A stretch of 20,001 bases of DNA from Victivallales bacterium (GTDB lineage: Bacteria > Verrucomicrobiota > Lentisphaeria > Victivallales > Victivallaceae), in NCBI GenBank assembly GCA_019038735.1, contig JAHOYW010000276.1, forward strand, positions 1-20,001, written 5' to 3'. Each line of letters opens with the position of its first letter. The stretch's first letter is position 1. Under the pieces are notes generated by a model, which worked only from the letters and a program-made list of their open reading frames with translations, was not told the DNA's origin and made no database searches. The translations under genes and the position numbers were made by a program. Below are positions 1 through 7,314 of the stretch, piece by piece.

Positions 1-51
1 CTCCCATTGTTTAACGATTCGTTTCCAATTGCGTATTACTGCTTTACTCAT
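1..51 (-). CDS. N-terminus of a leftward gene cut by the window edge, possibly IS66 orf1 (TnpA-like)
   Basis: An ATG at 51 on the minus strand opens 17 codons (MSKAVIRNWKRIVKQWE) that run off the left edge. It is preceded by a perfect AGGAGG (60-65) eight bases upstream, so the start is well supported. The pattern of spaced tryptophans in a short basic helix recalls the beginning of IS66-family accessory proteins, which continue into an SGLS..FC motif, but that part lies outside the window. A GTAA end reading leftward from 98 would suit an IS66-type terminus. This identification is a guess from 17 residues; the gene start itself is what the sequence shows. Confidence 0.45.
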   Translation of the reverse strand, partial: MSKAVIRNWKRIVKQWE

Positions 52-111
52 GATAGATACCTCCTGATTAGTTTATCAGAAAAAATAGCATCATTTACAA
101 CTCAATAAAAG

Positions 112-465
112 ATGTGTCAGGTATTACGCTTACATACTGTCAGTGTAATCCAGGCGGCAAATGAAGGCTATCCCCGGAACCCAATACCGGTTCCATCTCC
201 GGGCGTAGGTGGTATTTGTTTGAAAAAAGACCCGTATATTTTATCTGAAAGCGCGAGTCAATATAATTTGGATTTATCACTTGTTAAAGAAGCTCGTAAT
301 ATCAATGAGTATATGCCTAAATTTGTTTCAAATATTATCCAAAATTACATTTCCAAACATGGTTCTAAAAAAGACAAAATATTTATAATAGGGATTGCCT
401 TCAAAGGACACCCGGAAACATCAGATATAAGAAATTCCACGGCTCTAGAATTAATTAAAATTTTA
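112..465 (+). pseudogene. Nucleotide-sugar (UDP-glucose/GDP-mannose type) dehydrogenase fragment
   Basis: The frame encodes the middle of a nucleotide-sugar dehydrogenase, an enzyme that makes uronic acids for surface polysaccharide. Visible landmarks are VIQAANEGYPRN, the active-site segment PSPGVGGICLKKDPYIL containing the conserved Cys, and the opening of the C-terminal domain (IIGIAFKGHPETSDIRNSTALELIKIL). The NAD-binding Rossmann domain (about 240 residues) is absent at the 5' side, where a stop codon sits just before position 112. At the 3' side the frame runs into the IS4 element at 466; the codons from 466 to 600 are IS sequence. Neither missing part reappears nearby. It is a relic and cannot make active enzyme. 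Family assignment is firm, substrate unknown. Confidence 0.85.
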
Positions 466-479
466 CACTGTCATCCCAT

Positions 480-580
480 AAATTTTAATTTTTGCTATAT
501 TTTTATACTCTTGAGTTCAAACTTCCTATGTTTTAAAAAACTCAAGTACCGATTTCTCAAAATTCCTGCTCAAGTGATTT
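480..580. other. Non-coding left end of the IS4 element
   Basis: AT-rich sequence between the left terminal repeat and the transposase stop codon (580-582). It carries no independent gene; an open frame crossing it is the run-on of the truncated dehydrogenase. Confidence 0.6.
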
Positions 581-1815
581 TACGTCTTGCCAGGAGTTAA
601 TCCCGGCAGCCAAGCATATTCCGGGGCTCCTTTTAACGACAATGCCCCAGATGCTGTCCCATAGCTTTCAAGCAGTGTCCACATGTCTTTATAACTCCAC
701 AAGACTCCTCGCAGAACCGTAAATAGTCGATTGAAAGACGAATGTGTCCACTTGCTGATATATTCGATATAGCGCAGCAAAATATATACTGTCATTGCCG
801 TCCATATCTGCCAGCGTACAGCATTCTCATTGTAGCCCAGAAAATCAGCAAGCTTGAGATTCTGCTTGACTTCCTTGAAAAACACTTCTATGCCCCAGCG
901 TGCTTTGTATAAATCTGCAATAGAGTTTGGCGACCAGTCAAAATTATTGCTTATGAATATCATGCGAACGATTTTGCCTTCGATCTCAACATCTGCTTCA
1001 ATCAATCTCATCTCGTCAGGATAATCTTCTGATGGCTTAACGCCAGTCAATCGAATCCGGTCATCTCGTATAATATTGCCTTTCGGGACCGTATGCTGTC
1101 CCACAGTTTCGTATTGCATATTATCTTTGGCGCGTCCAACCCAAAAAATCCCGCGCAAGGTCAAATTATTCAGAAATTTGAATTTTATATACGCCTTGTC
1201 AAATGTAACGATTTCTCCAGCTTGTAGATTTGAGCATAGTTGAATTGCTTTGGTAGCATCATGTCCCTTGGCTGACTCGACCACGATGAAACGCGGCAAA
1301 AAAGTTTGCAGGTTAAGGCATAAGTGCATCTTCGCCGCCGCTTTTCTCCGACGATGCTTTGCCCAGTCCATACAATTGGCAAAAAGCTTTATCGTGCTCG
1401 AATCAATGGCATTAACAGCTCTTTTGAAGCGTCTTGGAACGCCTTTATATTTACGACCTATACCGAAGCCTGGAGACATAACTTGCAAATGTTTCAAAAC
1501 ACTCCAGAACAACTCTTCGGCCATATCGGCATTACGTGTCCTGTTGGCATGCGAGAAGGTATTACGCTTGGGAGCTGTCGCGCCTCTTATGTCTGACAAG
1601 GCGGCACTGTGATTATTCAATGCATCGCAGACATCGTTCAAACTCAGTGCATGCGAGAGTTGTGTATAAAACAGGCTGACGATATGTGCCCAAGGAGAAT
1701 ATGTCCTGCTTTGCTTGTTAACGCCGTGGCGTTTGGCAAGTTTTTCAACAAGATGTCCTGGAATTAGTTTGCAAATTTGTTTTAACACGGTTATTTTCCT
1801 TTTGGATGCATTCAT
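580..1815 (-). CDS. IS4-family DDE transposase
   Basis: Transposase of the enclosing IS, 411 residues from the ATG at 1815. That ATG follows AAAAGGAG at good spacing, so I prefer it to the in-frame ATG 22 codons upstream. An N-terminal DUF4372-like helical region (residues about 10-110) precedes the RNase H-fold catalytic core. The DDE residues are visible: D138 in NAIDSSTI, D206 in TFDKAY and E310 in RWGIEVFFKEVK. The IS4 signature Y-x2-R-x3-E-x6-K is exact (Y303, R306, E310, K317). Reading frame and core motifs are intact, so the gene is potentially active. Confidence 0.93.
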   Translation of the reverse strand: MNASKRKITVLKQICKLIPGHLVEKLAKRHGVNKQSRTYSPWAHIVSLFYTQLSHALSLNDVCDALNNHSAALSDIRGATAPKRNTFSHANRTRNADMAEELFWSVLKHLQVMSPGFGIGRKYKGVPRRFKRAVNAIDSSTIKLFANCMDWAKHRRRKAAAKMHLCLNLQTFLPRFIVVESAKGHDATKAIQLCSNLQAGEIVTFDKAYIKFKFLNNLTLRGIFWVGRAKDNMQYETVGQHTVPKGNIIRDDRIRLTGVKPSEDYPDEMRLIEADVEIEGKIVRMIFISNNFDWSPNSIADLYKARWGIEVFFKEVKQNLKLADFLGYNENAVRWQIWTAMTVYILLRYIEYISKWTHSSFNRLFTVLRGVLWSYKDMWTLLESYGTASGALSLKGAPEYAWLPGLTPGKT

Positions 1816-1979
1816 AGGTTTCTCCTTTTTGTGATGAATAAGAAGATAGCTGTGAAGCATCCAATTTTCAATAATTTTCAATTCCTATGGGATGACAGTG
1901 AAAGTTTAAGATTATATTGCCCCAATCTAAGATTATGCTAAATTCATTTGATAAAAGATTTATAAAGAGAGATTGATAG

Positions 1980-2869
1980 ATGAAAAAAAATACGATTTTA
2001 ACCATTCTAGATTTTAATGGTATTCCTGACAAGTACGAAAAGAAATTATATGATGCCATGGAATACCTCGGAAATAAAGAAAGACTCGTGATATGTTTGT
2101 ATTTTATGTCTGAGCTATCAGTTAAGAGTATGACACATTATAATATCGAAAGAAATCTTCGCCGTATTTTTCCACCTTCAAAAAAAGGCAAGCTACCTGA
2201 TGATTATAAAGATTTTCAGGCCTCAGTGCAACGTAGTTATTTTGATAGGGAAACACAAAAGATAAAGGAAAAGGAAATAAATTTAGAAGATCGCTTGTGG
2301 AAAAATCTTGGTGACGGATTATGGAAAAATACAGAAAAAGGAAATTGTTTAGCTGTTGCTACGTTAAAAAAAGAAGGATACGATATACATAAAGAAGGGG
2401 CCATATACATTTAACACCTGAAGAATGGTGTAAAAGTTTTGGAAATCCTCCTGTTGATAATATTGAACAATTGAATTTTTATGCTTCAAAAATAAGAAAA
2501 GGACAACAAAAATTTAGAAAAAGATTGATGTACATTTATCAAAACCGGTGTGTTGTTACAGGTTGGGGTCCTGATGATGTACTGGAAGCAGCACATATTT
2601 ATCCATTTTCAGAATCTGGGATAAACCAGATCACAAATGGTTTAATTTTACGTGCTGATATACATTGTTTATTTGATTCATATTTATTAAATATTCATCC
2701 AGAAACATTTGAAATCGTATTAGACTCTTCTCTTGAAGAAACTGGATATTGGGAATTTAATAAAAGAAAAATCAGTAAAAGTATTGATGAACAATATCCA
2801 GCTAAGAAATTTTTGCACTTACGGTGGGATATAGCGCATTCAATTTCGGTCGAAACCAATCAATATTAG
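1980..2869 (+). pseudogene. HNH endonuclease, split by a one-base frameshift
   Basis: Two frames form one gene. The first (1980-2414, 144 codons, basic and helical, no recognised domain) reads to ..KEG and then stops. The second continues as HLTPEEWCKSFGNP and ends at 2869. Adding one base to the G run at 2397-2400 restores a single 296-residue protein, so a one-base deletion is the simplest cause. The C-terminal half has an HNH_2-type nuclease domain: CVVTGW, then LEAAHIYPF, then NGLILRADIHCLFD, with the His/Asn/His residues typical of the fold. Such proteins are often restriction-like or mobile-element nucleases. It may be a true pseudogene or an error in a short homopolymer. It converges on nikO with only 45 bases between. 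Confidence 0.8.
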
Positions 2870-2914
2870 AAGTTGCTTTTTAAAGTAGTATATTTGACTT
2901 TAAGCATTTGTAGT

Positions 2915-3535
2915 CTAAAATATTATTGTTCTGTTGATGATGGGCTTGATGAATGAATTATCGTGTGAAACAATTAATATTGTTTTATTGAGATTGTGCA
3001 ATATTAATTTCAATCTTTCCACCGCACTTTTATCTAAACCCGCTGTCGGTTCGTCTAGTAGTAAAGCTTCCGGCTCCATCGCAAGAATTGCCGCCAGAGC
3101 GACAAGTCGTTTTTCTCCAGTTGAAAGCTGATATGTTATGTGATTGTCAAAGCCGCTCAAACCAACCTGATCTAAAATTTCCGCTGTGATTTTTGCAATT
3201 TCTTCCCTTGTTTTGCCTAAATTAAACAAACCGAAGGCTATTTCCTCCCGAACTGTAGGACAAAATAATTGATCGTCCACTTCCTGAAATAAATATCCGG
3301 TTTTCACCCTTAGATTATAAAAATCTTTTTCAGTTTTTCGTTCAATTCCCTCAAAAAACACTTTCCCTTTTTGCGGCTTTAACAAACCGGTCATTATTTC
3401 TAAAAGAGTTGTTTTGCCTGCTCCGTTACCACCGGTTAAGGCAACTTTTTCCCCTTTCGCGAGCGATAAATTGAAATCGGACAGAACATTATTGCCGTTT
3501 TCGTAGGTAAATGATATTTCTTCAAGTTTGAACAT
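2915..3535 (-). CDS. nikO: Nickel ECF transporter ATP-binding subunit NikO (CbiO family)
   Basis: ATPase that powers nickel (possibly cobalt) uptake from the inner face of the membrane. Visible motifs are Walker A GGNGAGKTT (residues 35-43), Q-loop in TGYLFQEVDDQLF, signature LSTGEKR (a variant of LSGGQ), Walker B ALLLDEP followed by the D-loop AGLD, and the switch His in IVSHD. I choose ATG 3535 because GGAG lies six bases upstream; an ATG at 3547 adds four residues. The gene overlaps the end of nikQ by 14 bases, which suggests translational coupling. At 206 residues it is shorter than most CbiO proteins (240-280), lacking the C-terminal extension. It is the last gene of the nik operon. Confidence 0.92.
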   Translation of the reverse strand: MFKLEEISFTYENGNNVLSDFNLSLAKGEKVALTGGNGAGKTTLLEIMTGLLKPQKGKVFFEGIERKTEKDFYNLRVKTGYLFQEVDDQLFCPTVREEIAFGLFNLGKTREEIAKITAEILDQVGLSGFDNHITYQLSTGEKRLVALAAILAMEPEALLLDEPTAGLDKSAVERLKLILHNLNKTILIVSHDNSFIKPIINRTIIF

Positions 3536-4289
3536 AAAAATCTCCATACATTAAAATTATCAGAAAAAATAACATAAGTCCCCCTGTTAAGCAATCTTTT
3601 TTGGTCGCGTGAAAATGATATATTAAATAAAAATTTCCATTAAAAGCTCTGCATTTCATCGCGTTCGCGATTCTTCCTGAACGGTTAAGACTCCGTATCA
3701 ATAACATTCCCGCAAAATGCGCAAAAGTTTTATAAGTATGAATATTCATTCCAGGAGTGAAGCCGCGCATCATTGCGGAGCGGTGCATTCTGATAAATTC
3801 CTGATGGATAATAGTTAAATACCTGATTGAAAAGAGAAAAAGATGAATAAGTTTTTTTGGGAGCAAAAGGTGGTTCAAGGCATGCCCCAGCACGACAAAG
3901 TTTATCGTCGAAAGTAATGATGTTATAAGCAGAATTAGAATATTGCTTCGTAATAGTATTTTCAAAGTAAATATAAACTTTTCAATACTGTATCCAATTG
4001 AGCCTATTCTAAAGTAGCATTCGGCATCAGTTGAGATAGTGAGAGGGATGGAAATGAATAGTATCAGGAGAAAGATATTTATAAACAGCAAACGCCCCGC
4101 GATCTCAATAAATTTAATTTTTGCGAGTTTTATTAAAATTACAGAAAAAACTAAGCCGGTCAGGAGAAAAAGAAAATCTCGGGAAATGGAGAAATAAAAA
4201 CTAAAAAGAAGGCAACTAAGTATTTTTACGCGCGGGTCGAGAGAATGAATAAAAGACTTTCTTGCCGTAAATCTATCAATTGCCAACAT
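3522..4289 (-). CDS. nikQ: Nickel ECF transporter T-component NikQ (CbiQ family)
   Basis: Integral membrane coupling subunit, 255 residues, that links the substrate-binding NikM to the ATPase NikO. It begins with the family hallmark FTARKSFIHSLDPRVK, which is followed by several hydrophobic segments. The two cytoplasmic coupling helices are recognisable in the second half: HRSAMMRGF and IANAMKCRAF, where the second ends Arg-Ala rather than the usual Arg-Gly. The ATG overlaps the nikL stop as TAATG and the 3' end overlaps nikO, so the gene is translated within the operon. Nickel rather than cobalt is inferred from the NikK/NikL partners and the nearby nikR. Confidence 0.9.
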   Translation of the reverse strand: MLAIDRFTARKSFIHSLDPRVKILSCLLFSFYFSISRDFLFLLTGLVFSVILIKLAKIKFIEIAGRLLFINIFLLILFISIPLTISTDAECYFRIGSIGYSIEKFIFTLKILLRSNILILLITSLLSTINFVVLGHALNHLLLPKKLIHLFLFSIRYLTIIHQEFIRMHRSAMMRGFTPGMNIHTYKTFAHFAGMLLIRSLNRSGRIANAMKCRAFNGNFYLIYHFHATKKDCLTGGLMLFFLIILMYGDFYVQT

Positions 4290-4771
4290 TATGATTTCTT
4301 CTTTTTTAGTAAAATAATTAAACCGAACACTCCAAAAATATAGCCTATCGCTCCGATAATATCTCTAATCCGCATGGTATTTTCAATTCTGTCCAGTTGC
4401 TCTTTTATTGCAAAAATTTGACTATCATTATTTATTCCTGCATCAATTTTGCTTTTCTTCTTTCCGACAGGCTTATTAACGCTGTATTCAGCTAAGTGTC
4501 CGTTTTTACTGTAAACAAATCTATAATTCGCGTCATCCGCGACTTTGTACTTGAAGGTTCCTTTAGTATCGGTTTTTATTTTTGTTATAAATTCAGTATT
4601 TTTATAGACGGATATTGTGCTGTTTTTTATTCTAACGCCTCCTGGAGAATAAACATAACCGCAAATATTATCACTTTTTTGGGCGGCAAAAATTTTAATA
4701 TTGTGAGCGTATAGATTTGCTGTTATCGCAAAGCTCACAAGATACAGCATAAGTAATTTATATTTTTTCAT
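4289..4771 (-). CDS. nikL: NikL-like accessory subunit of the nickel ECF transporter
   Basis: A 160-residue exported, membrane-anchored protein occupying the place of CbiN/NikN in the operon. Residues 1-22 form a signal peptide ending LYA, so the predicted mature protein starts with His23 (HNIKIFA). An Ig-like or carboxypeptidase-regulatory-like beta domain follows (CGYVYSPGG, then KTDTKGTFKYKV). A charged helical stretch (about 117-135) leads to one C-terminal transmembrane segment (about 138-156) with a Lys-rich tail. This architecture matches NikL/CbiL proteins of NikKMLQO-type systems. Its start overlaps nikM by 14 bases. NikL is thought to assist metal capture at NikM; the exact role is not settled. 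Confidence 0.8.
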   Translation of the reverse strand: MKKYKLLMLYLVSFAITANLYAHNIKIFAAQKSDNICGYVYSPGGVRIKNSTISVYKNTEFITKIKTDTKGTFKYKVADDANYRFVYSKNGHLAEYSVNKPVGKKKSKIDAGINNDSQIFAIKEQLDRIENTMRIRDIIGAIGYIFGVFGLIILLKKKKS

Positions 4772-5369
4772 TAAATATCTCCGGTTTCATTTTTTTTAAA
4801 TATACAAGAATAATTCCACTTATTATACCTTCCAGCAATAACAAAGGCAAATGAGACACAAAAAATATCAATGATGGTAATTGAAATTCTTTTGGTGCTG
4901 AAAAATAAAGGGAGGCACTGGTCATAATAATGCTGAGAAAAAATGCGCTAAAACCGGCTCCGAAGCCAATCAAAAAAAACTTTTTCTCAGAAATATCTTT
5001 TTTTAACAGGAAATGAAACATGTAATAAACAGTCACTGCCGGCAATGCCATATTCATTGTATTGACCCCCAATACAAGCAGTCCGCCATGACCAAAAAAT
5101 AATGCTTGCAGTAATAATCCTATAAAAATTACCGGAAAAGCGGAAAGCCCAAATAAAAGTCCGATCAAACCGTTTAAAAGCAAATGCGCACTCGTCATTC
5201 CAATGGGGAAATGAATTAAATTTATGACTAAAAAGACTGATGCGAAAATCGCGGCTTCAGGTATCTTTTCGTACTCAAGTTTTTTGAGTCCGACACCAAT
5301 ACCCGCCACTGTAACGCCAATTCCGCACCCGAGAACCGGCAAGCTTAATATTCCGTCTGCTATATGCAT
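4758..5369 (-). CDS. nikM: Nickel-binding membrane subunit NikM (CbiM family)
   Basis: Substrate-specific S-component of the ECF transporter, 203 residues with about six hydrophobic segments. It starts MHIADGIL. In this family the N-terminal Met-His segment folds back into the membrane to form the metal site, so the start at 5369 is functionally fixed. The conserved HFPIGMTSAHLLLNGLIGLL region carries further candidate ligands. The start codon lies one base after the nikK stop, with a purine-rich stretch inside the end of nikK as the ribosome site. The 3' end overlaps nikL. CbiM and NikM are close in sequence; nickel specificity rests on the neighbours. Confidence 0.92.
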   Translation of the reverse strand: MHIADGILSLPVLGCGIGVTVAGIGVGLKKLEYEKIPEAAIFASVFLVINLIHFPIGMTSAHLLLNGLIGLLFGLSAFPVIFIGLLLQALFFGHGGLLVLGVNTMNMALPAVTVYYMFHFLLKKDISEKKFFLIGFGAGFSAFFLSIIMTSASLYFSAPKEFQLPSLIFFVSHLPLLLLEGIISGIILVYLKKMKPEIFNEKI

Positions 5370-5370
5370 A

Positions 5371-6141
5371 TTATTTTTTCATCTCTTTGGCTTTTACCCA
5401 AATCAAGGCGCCGAGTTCAACATCAACTTCTTTGCCTTGTGGATTTTTAATTTTTTTATCACTGTCAATCAATGCCGCGAATCCCCACCAGCCGGCTTGC
5501 GGCATTGCGTAGGAAAAAACCCCATTGGCATCAGCTTTAATTACTTGTGTCGTATAAATGCCGTGCGGTACTTTGTATTTTTTCTCTTTATTGTAATATT
5601 CCACCTCAACTTCCGCAAAGGGAACGGCTTTGCCGTTTTTCTTTACAATCCCCTGGAATATATTGTTCTTGTAAAGACTGTAGGGGCGGGTCAAAGCTTC
5701 AATTTCAACAGGGAACCCGATCATATTGTCCCAGCCTTCTCCAGCTTCCATAACATCAACGACGACCTTTGTGTAATGAATTATCATTTTTTCTTCCGCC
5801 GGCTCCCAATATGGAGCCGGTTCAATATAAAAAATGTAATCTCCCGGTTGTTTAAAGCTGTAGTTCAGTTTATAGCATGACTTGCCGTCAATTTTGTAAG
5901 CTCTTATTTTATCTAGCAAATTGATTTTTTTATTTTGAAAACTTACTCCGAATTGAACAGGTTTTCCCATTTTCATGACCGGTCCCATATCCATTGGATG
6001 GGTGAAAATCGCCTTAAATAAGACTGGTGAAGATACGTCATCAACAAGATCTTTTTCTGGTAATAATAATTGAAAATGCGCGTTTACAGTAAATGCAAGG
6101 ATTGATAATGTCGCGACAAACAGCTTTTTTTGATTTTTCAT
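5371..6141 (-). CDS. nikK: NikK-like periplasmic protein, DUF4198 family
   Basis: First gene of the transporter operon, 256 residues. A signal peptide (1-21) ends VNA, so the mature protein should begin at His22 (HFQLLLPE), which matches the AH..-start common in DUF4198 proteins. A Met/His cluster with H48, M50, M52, M56 and M58 (FTHPMDMGPVMKM) could bind metal. The rest is beta-rich, and the second half resembles a repeated Ig-like domain (VPFAEVEVEYYN, then ADANGVFSYAMP, then GWWGFAALID). In NikKMLQO-type systems this protein is presumed to bind or deliver nickel outside the membrane. A NikR operator lies 27 bases upstream of the start. Confidence 0.85.
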   Translation of the reverse strand: MKNQKKLFVATLSILAFTVNAHFQLLLPEKDLVDDVSSPVLFKAIFTHPMDMGPVMKMGKPVQFGVSFQNKKINLLDKIRAYKIDGKSCYKLNYSFKQPGDYIFYIEPAPYWEPAEEKMIIHYTKVVVDVMEAGEGWDNMIGFPVEIEALTRPYSLYKNNIFQGIVKKNGKAVPFAEVEVEYYNKEKKYKVPHGIYTTQVIKADANGVFSYAMPQAGWWGFAALIDSDKKIKNPQGKEVDVELGALIWVKAKEMKK

Positions 6142-6167
6142 TTGTGTATCCTTTTTTTAATATTTAG

Positions 6168-6192
6168 TATTACTGAAAATTAATACGTAATA
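6168..6192. promoter_or_regulatory. Probable NikR operator upstream of nikK
   Basis: An exact inverted repeat TATTAC-N13-GTAATA sits 27 bp from the nikK start. The same half-sites with the same 13-bp gap recur at 9139-9163, and 20 of 25 positions match between the two sites. The layout resembles the NikR motif reported for deltaproteobacteria (GTGTTAC, 13-14 bp, GTAACAC). Reading leftward, a candidate promoter (-35 TAAACA, 17-bp gap, -10 TGTTAT) has its -10 inside the edge of the site, so binding should block transcription. The assignment to NikR is inferred from shape and the nearby nikR gene. Confidence 0.75.
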
Positions 6193-6245
6193 ACATGTTG
6201 CCCTATTTTTTTTGTTTATATTTTTGGGAAAATATGGCGATGTTT

Positions 6246-7178
6246 TTACTTAAGCTCGTCCATTTTTTTGCTGAACGCGCGAAAATTGTTTTCTCTGAGA
6301 ATAAATGAAATCGCGCTAGAATATCCTTTCAGTTTTAAATTAGTTTCACTCAAAGGTTTTGATGAAACAACTCCATTGACAACTTCAATAAAAAAACGTT
6401 TTTCCGCGAATTGAATCACCCCTTTCGCACGTAGAATAATATTTCTGTATTCTTCTAAAATGGTATAAAGTTTTATTTTGTTTATTATTTTAGCAGTTAC
6501 AAATTCATATCGTTCATAATCTTCCGGCGCGCACGGTGCTAAACCTGATTCTGAATGTTGATCTTCACTGTTTCCTATCATTTTGATTTTGACTTTCGCG
6601 TATTCCGCAGTCAGTATCTCGCAATTTTGGTTGATTTTATTTATAATTTCTTTTGTTTCGCTAATTTTTTTCTCATCCACAAGGTCGGTCTTATTTATTA
6701 TGACAAGGTCAGCCAGTTGGACTTGTGCGATTGGAGCCGTCATTATTTTAGCTAATTTATGAAAATTCAAGGCATCAACAACACAATAAATAGAATCCCT
6801 GATATACTTTTCTTTCAGATTGTCAGTAACCAGCAAACTTGAGAAATCACTCGGTTCAGCCAAACCTGTCGATTCAATAATTAAAATATCAGGTTTTATA
6901 GTATTCGCGATGTTTTCCAAAGCCTTAATCAAATCGGCTTTGACACAAACACAGAAAATATTCCCTCGGTTGATTTTCGCGATAAAATGCTCGCCTTCAG
7001 GAAGAATTTCCGCGTCAACCGGCAAGGCACCAAAATCATTGACCAGCACAGCGATTTTTTTGCCTGTTAACTCTTCAGATTTCAACATCCTAGAAAGCAG
7101 GGTTGTTTTCCCGGCTCCTAGGAATCCGCATAATAATATTGTTTTTATCTTTTGCATTTGTTTTAACATTCCCGACAC
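6246..7178 (-). CDS. COG0523 (CobW/HypB/UreG-type) GTPase, putative metallochaperone
   Basis: P-loop GTPase of 310 residues at most. Motifs: Walker A GFLGAGKTT (18-26), NDFGALPVDAEIL (a hallmark of the group), ESTGLAEPSDF (Walker B region) and guanine-specificity NKTD (162-165). The C-terminal CobW_C-like domain is poorly conserved. The usual metal-binding GCxCC motif is altered: in IFCVCVKADL only one of its cysteines is in register and a second Cys is displaced by one. The frame opens with GTG at 7178; ATG at 7169 or 7157 are alternatives, and none has a strong ribosome site. It follows the UroD-thioredoxin gene and precedes the nickel transporter, so a role in nickel, cobalt or zinc delivery is likely but the client protein is unknown. 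Confidence 0.85.
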   Translation of the reverse strand: MSGMLKQMQKIKTILLCGFLGAGKTTLLSRMLKSEELTGKKIAVLVNDFGALPVDAEILPEGEHFIAKINRGNIFCVCVKADLIKALENIANTIKPDILIIESTGLAEPSDFSSLLVTDNLKEKYIRDSIYCVVDALNFHKLAKIMTAPIAQVQLADLVIINKTDLVDEKKISETKEIINKINQNCEILTAEYAKVKIKMIGNSEDQHSESGLAPCAPEDYERYEFVTAKIINKIKLYTILEEYRNIILRAKGVIQFAEKRFFIEVVNGVVSSKPLSETNLKLKGYSSAISFILRENNFRAFSKKMDELK

Positions 7179-7200
7179 ATTAACTAATTGTCGATTTTTG

Positions 7201-7280
7201 CGCCTCTAGAGACAGAGGCGGCTACATTATTTTTCATTTATTTATATTTCACAATGTAGCCACGGCTGTCTCTAGCCGTG
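7201..7280. repeat. REP-like inverted pair (BIME), family 1, GTAG foot
   Basis: Two 28-nt units face each other (7201-7228 and 7253-7280) around a 24-bp AT-rich spacer. Each reads AATGTAGC and then a 7-bp stem closed by the same loop, GTCTCT. The stems are CGCCTCT/AGAGGCG and CACGGCT/AGCCGTG: three of the seven base pairs differ between units and each change is compensated on the other strand. A GTAG tetranucleotide at the foot of a hairpin is the hallmark of REP sequences mobilised by RAYT (Y1) transposases. No such transposase is in the window. The pair lies between the UroD-thioredoxin gene and the GTPase gene. Confidence 0.8.
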
Positions 7281-7314
7281 TTTTCCTACAAGGTGTATCA
7301 ATAGACTACTTTTC

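Larger units (their letters stand above)
466..1900 (-). mobile_element. IS4-family insertion sequence, complete, 1435 bp
   Basis: Perfect 15-bp terminal inverted repeats, CACTGTCATCCCATA at 466-480 and its reverse complement at 1886-1900, enclose one transposase gene read leftward. The length and single-ORF layout suit the IS4 family. No exact target duplication flanks it: the nine bases outside each end (457-465 and 1901-1909) match at seven positions, which AT-richness could explain. The left flank is dehydrogenase coding sequence and the right flank is not its continuation. The element therefore probably sits at a deletion or recombination junction rather than in a simple insertion. Confidence 0.9.

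Noticed and set aside
457..1909. Nine-base target duplication of the IS4 element
   Set aside because: Only seven of nine AT-rich positions match, and the two flanks do not belong to the same gene.
2397..2414. Programmed frameshift in the HNH gene
   Set aside because: The run is only four G residues with no slippery heptamer or downstream structure that I can see, so a mutation or sequencing error is simpler.
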